Source: Shewanella basaltis
Lineage (GTDB): Bacteria; Pseudomonadota; Gammaproteobacteria; Enterobacterales; Shewanellaceae
NCBI RefSeq assembly: GCF_023283885.1
Contig: NZ_JAKILA010000015.1
Span: 1 to 64,000 of the forward strand
Length of the DNA: 64,000 nt
Reading direction: 5' to 3'
The position numbers and the translations under genes are program-made. Positions 55,284-64,000 of this stretch are shown here, in pieces. The notes under the pieces were generated by a model. That model saw only the letters and a list, made by a program, of their open reading frames with translations, did no database searches and was not told where the DNA came from. Position 1 is the stretch's first letter. The number at the start of each line of letters is the position of its first letter.

Positions 55284-55321
55284 TAGCGCTAATTTTTACT
55301 TTTGTATATTTAGCGCTAATT
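55284..55321. repeat. Two TAGCGCTAATT repeats upstream of the atp operon
   Basis: TAGCGCTAATT at 55284-55294 and 55311-55321, one copy every 27 bp, each with a palindromic TAGCGCTA core; the second extends to TTAGCGCTAA. They lie upstream of the atp promoter. The factor, if any, is unknown. The remainder of 55245-55355 shows nothing else recognisable. Confidence 0.45.
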
Positions 55322-55355
55322 CACCCATTAAATCGTTGTTTTCCTATCATCAAAG

Positions 55356-55383
55356 TTGCAAACAAAGCGCGAAAAGGTATACT
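55356..55383 (+). promoter_or_regulatory. atp operon promoter
   Basis: TTGCAA (55356-55361) and TATACT (55378-55383) with a 16-bp spacer, 80 bp before atpI. Confidence 0.65.
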
Positions 55384-55463
55384 TTGCAGGCTTTTTGTAT
55401 CTTAAGGCTAGTTTAATATATTAAATTTAACATTAGGACCGCGAAAGGCATTAATGCGGAGAT

Positions 55464-55853
55464 ATGAAGTTGGGTAATGTTTTAGCGCGTCGTGGTAGGT
55501 TAGCAGCCTATAAATTAGTGCTGGTACAAGCGATAGTCGCGGGTATTATTTCAATACTATTTTTCGTAATGTGGGGAGCACAATATGGTCAGTCTGCATT
55601 AGCAGGCGCGACAATAGCTGTACTTCCTAATTTTGTATTCGCAACCCTAGCTTTCTCACATAGTGGGGCAAGCTCAGCAGCAAAAGTGGTTAAAAGCTTT
55701 TACTGGGGGGAAGCGATAAAGATGCTGTTGACCATTGCATTGTTTACGTTAGTGTTTATTAACATGAAAGTTGGATTTATGCCGCTTTTCACGTGTTACT
55801 CACTTGCGTTAGTAGTGCACTGGATAGCACCTTTATATTTCAAGCAAAGTTAA
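55464..55853 (+). CDS. atpI: ATP synthase protein I
   Basis: 129 residues with four hydrophobic segments. It is not part of the finished enzyme but helps assemble the c-ring. GGAG lies just before the ATG. First gene of the atp operon. Confidence 0.88.
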   Translation: MKLGNVLARRGRLAAYKLVLVQAIVAGIISILFFVMWGAQYGQSALAGATIAVLPNFVFATLAFSHSGASSAAKVVKSFYWGEAIKMLLTIALFTLVFINMKVGFMPLFTCYSLALVVHWIAPLYFKQS

Positions 55854-55862
55854 GTGGGATGA

Positions 55863-56660
<798 letters not shown>

Positions 56661-56698
56661 GGGTAACCGAAAATTTTTTTGACCTAAATCATTAATAA

Positions 56699-56977
<279 letters not shown>

Positions 56978-57014
56978 TTAACGCTTCTGTCTTTAATCTA
57001 ACTAGGAGGCTGTT

Positions 57015-57485
57015 GTGAATTTCAACGCTACCCTATTCGGTCAGACGGTTGCCTTTATTCTCTTCGTGTGGTTTTGCATGAAGTTTGTATGGCCTCCGTT
57101 GATGAATGCCATCGAAGAACGCCAGAAGAAAATTGCTGATGGTCTGGCAGATGCCGGCCGTGCAGCAAAAGATCTAGAGTTAGCGCAAATTAAAGCTACT
57201 GAGCAACTAAAAGAAGCAAAAGTAACTGCCAACGAGATCATTGAGCAAGCTAACAAGCGTAAAGCTCAAATCGTTGAAGAAGCTAAAGCTGAAGCACAAA
57301 TTGAGCGTGCTAAAATCATCGCTCAAGGTAATGCAGAAATTGAAAACGAACGTAATCGCGTAAAAGATGACTTGCGTAAGCAAGTTGCTACTCTAGCCGT
57401 TATCGGCGCAGAGAAGATTCTTGAGCGTTCGATTGACCCAGCCGCCCACAGTGACATTGTTAATAAACTTGTTGCTGAAATTTGA
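57015..57485 (+). CDS. atpF: ATP synthase F0 subunit b
   Basis: 156 residues, the same as E. coli, with a GTG start and AGGAGG ribosome site. One N-terminal membrane helix (about 5-26), then a long polar coiled coil of the peripheral stalk (30-140) and the delta-binding C-terminus. Confidence 0.95.
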   Translation: MNFNATLFGQTVAFILFVWFCMKFVWPPLMNAIEERQKKIADGLADAGRAAKDLELAQIKATEQLKEAKVTANEIIEQANKRKAQIVEEAKAEAQIERAKIIAQGNAEIENERNRVKDDLRKQVATLAVIGAEKILERSIDPAAHSDIVNKLVAEI

Positions 57486-57499
57486 TAAGGAGTTGAGTT

Positions 57500-58033
57500 A
57501 TGGCTGAATTAACCACCATCGCTCGCCCTTACGCAAAGGCAGCTTTTGATTTTGCTGTTGAACACAAAGCAGTTGATAGCTGGACAGAAATGTTAGCTTT
57601 CGCCTCATTGGTAAGTGAAAACGATTCAATGAAACCACTGCTTAACGGTACTCTCGCGAGTACAGAGCTTGCCTCACTGTTTATTAAAATTTGCGGTGAG
57701 CAAGTCAACGAGCAAGGTCAGAACCTGATAAAGGTAATGGCTGAAAACGGTCGTTTAGGGATACTGCCAACAGTATCGCTACTTTTTGCTGAATACCGTA
57801 ATGAGTGGGCAAAAGAAGTTGAGGCCGAAGTGGTTTCTGCTACTGAGCTAAGCTCTGAGCAACAGCAGCAAATTAGTGTTTCTCTAGAGAAACGTCTCGC
57901 ACGCAAAGTTAAGCTGAATTGCAGCATCGACGCATCGCTTATTGGCGGTGTGATTATTAAATCAGGCGACCTAGTCATTGATGGCTCGGTAAGCGGTAAA
58001 TTATCGCGTTTGTCTGATAAGCTGCAGTCGTAA
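57500..58033 (+). CDS. atpH: ATP synthase F1 subunit delta
   Basis: 177 residues. Joins the b-subunit stalk to the F1 head. N-terminal [15 protein letters not shown] and the C-terminal signature [25 protein letters not shown] are typical. AAGGAG precedes the ATG. Confidence 0.95.
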   Translation: MAELTTIARPYAKAAFDFAVEHKAVDSWTEMLAFASLVSENDSMKPLLNGTLASTELASLFIKICGEQVNEQGQNLIKVMAENGRLGILPTVSLLFAEYRNEWAKEVEAEVVSATELSSEQQQQISVSLEKRLARKVKLNCSIDASLIGGVIIKSGDLVIDGSVSGKLSRLSDKLQS

Positions 58034-58047
58034 TTGGGAGTTTGAGC

Positions 58048-59589
58048 ATGCAACTGAATTCCACTGAAATCAGCGATCTGATTAAGCAGCGGATCGAGCA
58101 GTTCGACGTCGTTAGTGAAGCTCGCAACGAAGGTACTATCGTTGCAGTAAGTGACGGCATCATTCGCATTAACGGCCTTGCCGATGTAATGCAAGGTGAA
58201 ATGATCGAACTGCCTGGTGGCCGTTTTGCAATCGCGTTGAACTTAGAACGTGATTCTGTAGGCGCCGTAGTAATGGGCCCTTATGCTAATTTAGCAGAAG
58301 GTGCAAAAGTAAGAACCACTGGTCGTATTCTTGAAGTACCAGTGGGTCGTGGACTACTTGGTCGTGTTGTTAACACCCTTGGTGAGCCAATCGACGGTAA
58401 AGGACCTATCGACAACGATGGTTTCTCACCTGTTGAAGTGATTGCCCCTGGTGTTATTGAGCGTAAATCAGTAGATCAACCAATCCAAACTGGTTATAAA
58501 GCTGTTGATGCCATGATCCCAATTGGTCGTGGTCAACGTGAATTGATCATTGGTGACCGTCAGACTGGTAAAACAGCGATGGCTATCGATGCAATTATCA
58601 ACCAGAAAGATTCAGGTATTAAATGTGTTTATGTTGCCGTTGGTCAGAAAGCTTCTACCATCGCTAACGTAGTACGTAAACTTGAAGAACATGGCGCACT
58701 AGCTAACACTATCGTTGTTGTTGCATCAGCTTCTGAAGCTGCAGCACTGCAATTCTTAGCACCATATTCTGGTTGTTCAATGGGTGAATACTTCCGTGAC
58801 CGCGGTGAAGATTCTTTAATCGTATATGATGATTTGTCTAAGCAAGCTGTTGCTTACCGTCAAATTTCATTGCTATTGAAGCGTCCACCAGGACGTGAAG
58901 CATACCCAGGTGACGTATTCTATCTACACTCGCGTTTATTAGAGCGTGCATCACGCGTAAACGTGAACTATGTAGAAAAGTTCACAAACGGTGCAGTAAA
59001 AGGTCAAACCGGTTCGTTAACCGCGTTACCTATTATTGAAACCCAAGCTGGTGACGTATCAGCGTTCGTACCGACCAACGTAATTTCTATTACAGATGGT
59101 CAGATCTTCCTTGAGACTGACTTGTTTAACTCGGGCTTACGTCCAGCAGTTAACCCAGGTATTTCTGTTTCTCGTGTTGGTGGTGCAGCGCAGACTAAGA
59201 TCATCAAGAAACTGTCTGGCGGTATCCGTACTGCACTTGCACAGTATCGAGAGCTTGCAGCGTTCTCACAGTTTGCATCTGATTTAGATGATGCAACACG
59301 TGCTCAACTTGAGCATGGTGAGCGTGTAACCGAACTAATGAAGCAAAAGCAATATGCTCCTATGAGCGTTGCAGCCCAAGCTGTGTCAATTTTCGCAGCT
59401 GAAAAAGGCTACCTAAAAGGTGTTGCTTTAAATGAAATCGGTCGCTTCGAAGCCGCTCTGCTTTCATACATGAACAGTCAACATGCTGAGCTAATCAAAA
59501 CCATCAATGCTACTGGCGATTATAACGCTGATATCGAAGGTGAGTTGAAAGCAGGCATGGACAAGTTCATTGAAACCCAAACCTGGTAA
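58048..59589 (+). CDS. atpA: ATP synthase F1 subunit alpha
   Basis: 513 residues from the ATG at 58048, the E. coli length; a TTG at 58042 would add two. Non-catalytic nucleotide-binding subunit: P-loop [25 protein letters not shown], and [17 protein letters not shown]. The N-terminal [16 protein letters not shown] contacts delta. Strongly conserved. Confidence 0.97.
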   Translation: MQLNSTEISDLIKQRIEQFDVVSEARNEGTIVAVSDGIIRINGLADVMQGEMIELPGGRFAIALNLERDSVGAVVMGPYANLAEGAKVRTTGRILEVPVGRGLLGRVVNTLGEPIDGKGPIDNDGFSPVEVIAPGVIERKSVDQPIQTGYKAVDAMIPIGRGQRELIIGDRQTGKTAMAIDAIINQKDSGIKCVYVAVGQKASTIANVVRKLEEHGALANTIVVVASASEAAALQFLAPYSGCSMGEYFRDRGEDSLIVYDDLSKQAVAYRQISLLLKRPPGREAYPGDVFYLHSRLLERASRVNVNYVEKFTNGAVKGQTGSLTALPIIETQAGDVSAFVPTNVISITDGQIFLETDLFNSGLRPAVNPGISVSRVGGAAQTKIIKKLSGGIRTALAQYRELAAFSQFASDLDDATRAQLEHGERVTELMKQKQYAPMSVAAQAVSIFAAEKGYLKGVALNEIGRFEAALLSYMNSQHAELIKTINATGDYNADIEGELKAGMDKFIETQTW

Positions 59590-59642
59590 TAATGAACAAG
59601 AGGTGTCATTAGGCACCTCAGGTCCCAGATTGGAGAGTAGAG

Positions 59643-61929
<2,287 letters not shown>

Positions 61930-61965
61930 CTAGGCCGTAAAGCTTAGTTCTTTAAGGAGAACTTG

Positions 61966-62394
61966 ATGGCAGCCAAAACAGTCCAACTTGATATTGTTAG
62001 TGCAGAAGACAGCATCTACCACGGCGAAGTGAGCTTTTTTGAAGTGAACGGCGCTGAGGGTGAGTTAGGTATTATGCCTAACCACGTTGCTTTACTAACA
62101 AAAATCAAGCCTGGTATGGCGCGCTTTATCAAGCAAGATGGTAGTGAAGAAGTGTTGTACCTTTCTGGTGGTTTACTAGAAGTGCAACCTACTGCAATCT
62201 CAGTACTTGCTGATGTAGCATTACGTGCCGATGATATTGATGAGAAAGCCGCTTTAGAAGCGAAAGAACGTGCTGAGCAAGCAATTGCTAATGCTGGCGC
62301 CGACTTCAACTACGAAGCAGCAGCTATCGAATTGGCCAAGTCTTTGGCTCAATTGAAAGTAGTTGAAACCATCAAGAAAAATATCACCAGATAA
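61966..62394 (+). CDS. atpC: ATP synthase F1 subunit epsilon
   Basis: 142 residues from the ATG at 61966 (AAGGAG upstream). Beta-sandwich N-terminal domain (VELVNG-like [22 protein letters not shown]) and a C-terminal helical hairpin (about 90-140) that can inhibit the enzyme. Last gene of the atp operon. Confidence 0.95.
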   Translation: MAAKTVQLDIVSAEDSIYHGEVSFFEVNGAEGELGIMPNHVALLTKIKPGMARFIKQDGSEEVLYLSGGLLEVQPTAISVLADVALRADDIDEKAALEAKERAEQAIANAGADFNYEAAAIELAKSLAQLKVVETIKKNITR

Positions 62395-62410
62395 TCTGAT
62401 TATTTGACGC

Positions 62411-62447
62411 AATAAAAGGCGACTCATTATGGGTCGCCTTTTTTATT
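62411..62447 (+). terminator. Terminator of the atp operon
   Basis: AAAAGGCGAC pairs with GTCGCCTTTT with a loop of about nine bases, followed by further T and ATT. Confidence 0.88.
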
Positions 62448-62541
62448 GCTATTTTACCCGGTTGTCAGCTTTTCCATTTACCACGAGATTAAGCTAAAAT
62501 AGCGCCAATTAGAATTTACGTTGTTTGAAGGGATCAATTTT

Positions 62542-63906
62542 ATGTCGTTAAATGTTGTTATCTTAGCTGCAGGCAAAGGAACTCGCATGCGCTCAGATTT
62601 ACCCAAGGTGCTGCATCCCATCGCCCATAAAAGCATGGTTCAGCATGTTATTGATACCGCGAATTCGTTAGGCGCACAGGGTATTCAATTAGTGTATGGT
62701 TACGGTGCTGAAAAATTACAGGCAACCTTAGGTGAGCAAGCGCTTAATTGGGTGTTGCAAGCTGAGCAGCTAGGTACTGGCCATGCTGTAGCACAGGCCA
62801 ATCCTAACATTAACGACGACGATACCGTATTGATCCTTTACGGTGATGTACCGCTTATTCAACAATCTACACTCGAAAACTTGCTCGCCGCACGTGAAAA
62901 AAATGGCCTGGCGATTTTAACTGTTAATCTTGCTAACCCAACAGGTTACGGTCGTATCGTAAGAGAGTTTGGCAAAGTAGTGGGGATTGTGGAGCAAAAA
63001 GATGCTAATGCGGACCAGTTAAAAATTACCGAAGTTAACACAGGTATTATGGCGGTCCCCGGTAAGCAATTAAAAGCATGGTTAAATCGGTTATCAAACA
63101 ACAATGCTCAAGGCGAATACTATTTAACTGACATTATTGCCATGGCACATGCTGATGGTGTCGCGATAACCACATCACAACCTCAGTCTGCAATTGAGGT
63201 AGAAGGTGCCAATAACCGTGTGCAACTAGCACAGTTAGAGCGAGCATACCAAGCCCGCGCCGCTGAAAAACTTATGTTAGAAGGTGCTAATTTACGTGAT
63301 CCTGCTCGTATTGATATTCGCGGTGAAGTGAGCGTGGGTATGGATGTGATGATTGACGTTAATGTTATATTACAAGGTAAAGTAGTATTAGGTAATAATG
63401 TCACGATTGGCGCAGGTGCTATTCTGATTAACTGTGAAATAGCCGATAACGCAGAAATTAAGCCATACACTATTGTAGAAGGCGCAAAACTTGGCCAAGC
63501 AGCAAGTGCGGGACCTTTTGCCCGTTTACGTCCAGGGGCTGAATTAAAACAAGACGCCCATATCGGTAATTTTGTTGAAATCAAAAAATCAGTATTAGGT
63601 GTAGGCTCTAAAGCGGGTCACTTAAGTTACTTAGGCGATGCTGTCATTGGCTCAGGGGTCAATATTGGCGCAGGTACTATTACCTGTAACTACGACGGGG
63701 CTAACAAGTTTATTACCACCATTGAAGACGGTGTGTTTGTTGGCAGTGACACGCAATTAGTTGCGCCAGTCACTATTGGCAAAAATGCAACCTTAGGTGC
63801 TGGATCTACTATCACTAAAGATGTTGCACAAGATGAACTTGTTATCACTCGTGTAAAACAGCGTCATATCACTGGCTGGCAACGTCCAGTAAAAATAACC
63901 AAGTAA
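62542..63906 (+). CDS. glmU: Bifunctional UDP-N-acetylglucosamine pyrophosphorylase/glucosamine-1-phosphate acetyltransferase
   Basis: 454 residues from the ATG at 62542; a TTG at 62521 would add seven. N-terminal uridyltransferase domain with [20 protein letters not shown] and YGDVPLI; C-terminal left-handed beta-helix acetyltransferase domain from about 250, with [27 protein letters not shown] and NYDGANKF. Makes UDP-GlcNAc for peptidoglycan and lipid A. Follows the atp operon as in E. coli. Confidence 0.96.
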   Translation: MSLNVVILAAGKGTRMRSDLPKVLHPIAHKSMVQHVIDTANSLGAQGIQLVYGYGAEKLQATLGEQALNWVLQAEQLGTGHAVAQANPNINDDDTVLILYGDVPLIQQSTLENLLAAREKNGLAILTVNLANPTGYGRIVREFGKVVGIVEQKDANADQLKITEVNTGIMAVPGKQLKAWLNRLSNNNAQGEYYLTDIIAMAHADGVAITTSQPQSAIEVEGANNRVQLAQLERAYQARAAEKLMLEGANLRDPARIDIRGEVSVGMDVMIDVNVILQGKVVLGNNVTIGAGAILINCEIADNAEIKPYTIVEGAKLGQAASAGPFARLRPGAELKQDAHIGNFVEIKKSVLGVGSKAGHLSYLGDAVIGSGVNIGAGTITCNYDGANKFITTIEDGVFVGSDTQLVAPVTIGKNATLGAGSTITKDVAQDELVITRVKQRHITGWQRPVKITK

Positions 63907-63935
63907 TACAATAAACAGTACTTGCAATATCCCCT

Positions 63936-63965
63936 AAAACCTCTGCTTACCACAGAGGTTTTTTT
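63936..63965 (+). terminator. Terminator after glmU
   Basis: AAAACCTCTG and CAGAGGTTTT arms with a CTTACCA loop and a T tract. Confidence 0.88.
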
Positions 63966-64000
63966 GTACTTTTATTTCAAATTTCGCGATTAAAAACTAG

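Noticed and set aside
55780..55800. CACGTG in atpI as a further parS
   Set aside because: Only the central hexamer matches; flanks differ at several positions. The same applies to CACGTG near 5588, 10028, 28525, 31910, 32238, 34768, 49163 and 62889.

Overview
The window reads as the replication-origin region of a Shewanella chromosome (Gammaproteobacteria). Three things point there. The gene order is aroE-DUF1488, hemF-tsaC-yrdD-smg-dprA-LysM // def-fmt-rsmB-trkA-trkH, fadBA, glyQS, gyrB-recF-dnaN-dnaA // rpmH-rnpA-yidD-yidC-mnmE, mioC-oriC-mnmG-rsmG-parAB-atpIBEFHAGDC-glmU. The proteins resemble E. coli and Vibrio orthologues. Base composition is moderate, around 42-44% GC by eye. The species cannot be fixed without a search; the low GC and gene order would suit the S. 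frigidimarina side of the genus.

Layout. 1-323: two tandem strong promoters firing leftward, the control region of an rRNA operon whose genes lie outside the window. 324-6042: a gamma-carbonic anhydrase-like protein, a membrane GAF-GGDEF protein, shikimate dehydrogenase with DUF1488, and a pair of exported amidohydrolases, one of which lacks the metal ligands. 6193-11630: a truncated haemoglobin with a probable 3' frameshift, then a leftward housekeeping run from the LysM gene to hemF. 11631-20325: def-fmt-rsmB-trkA-trkH, then a mirrored block of two HemG-like flavodoxins and two TrkH subunits around an ArsR regulator. 20399-25896: yigZ-pepQ and fadBA, with a PsrA-type palindrome between them. 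25897-30362: tusA, a MOSC protein and a large exported beta-propeller/amidohydrolase fusion; this stretch carries three parS sites. 30363-35330: tag, glyQS, a MITE-like repeat and an HDOD protein. 35408-46426: the gyrB-recF-dnaN-dnaA block and the divergent rpmH-rnpA-yidD-yidC cluster, then mnmE and an exonuclease. 46428-49755: a LysR regulator, a 282-bp MITE with perfect 20-bp terminal inverted repeats, and the glutathione-dependent formaldehyde pathway. 49967-63906: mioC, oriC, mnmG, rsmG, parAB, the complete ATP synthase operon and glmU.

How it works together. DnaA, DnaN, RecF, GyrB, oriC, parS and ParAB put initiation, elongation and segregation functions within about 30 kb. The origin lies between mioC and mnmG as in E. 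coli and Vibrio: four perfect DnaA boxes, a dense GATC cluster and an AT-rich unwinding region on the mnmG side. A second GATC-dense, DnaA-box-containing stretch lies upstream of dnaA. The three exact parS sites lie 20-25 kb to one side of oriC, and one of them forms the stem of an intrinsic terminator. A decayed parS-like 16-mer sits in the 3' end of recF.

No CRISPR array, complete insertion sequence, prophage or tRNA was recognised. The most unusual items are the parS-terminator fusion, the probable ATT start of dprA, the frameshifted haemoglobin, the MITE between the lysR and adhC genes, and the enzyme/pseudoenzyme amidohydrolase pair.
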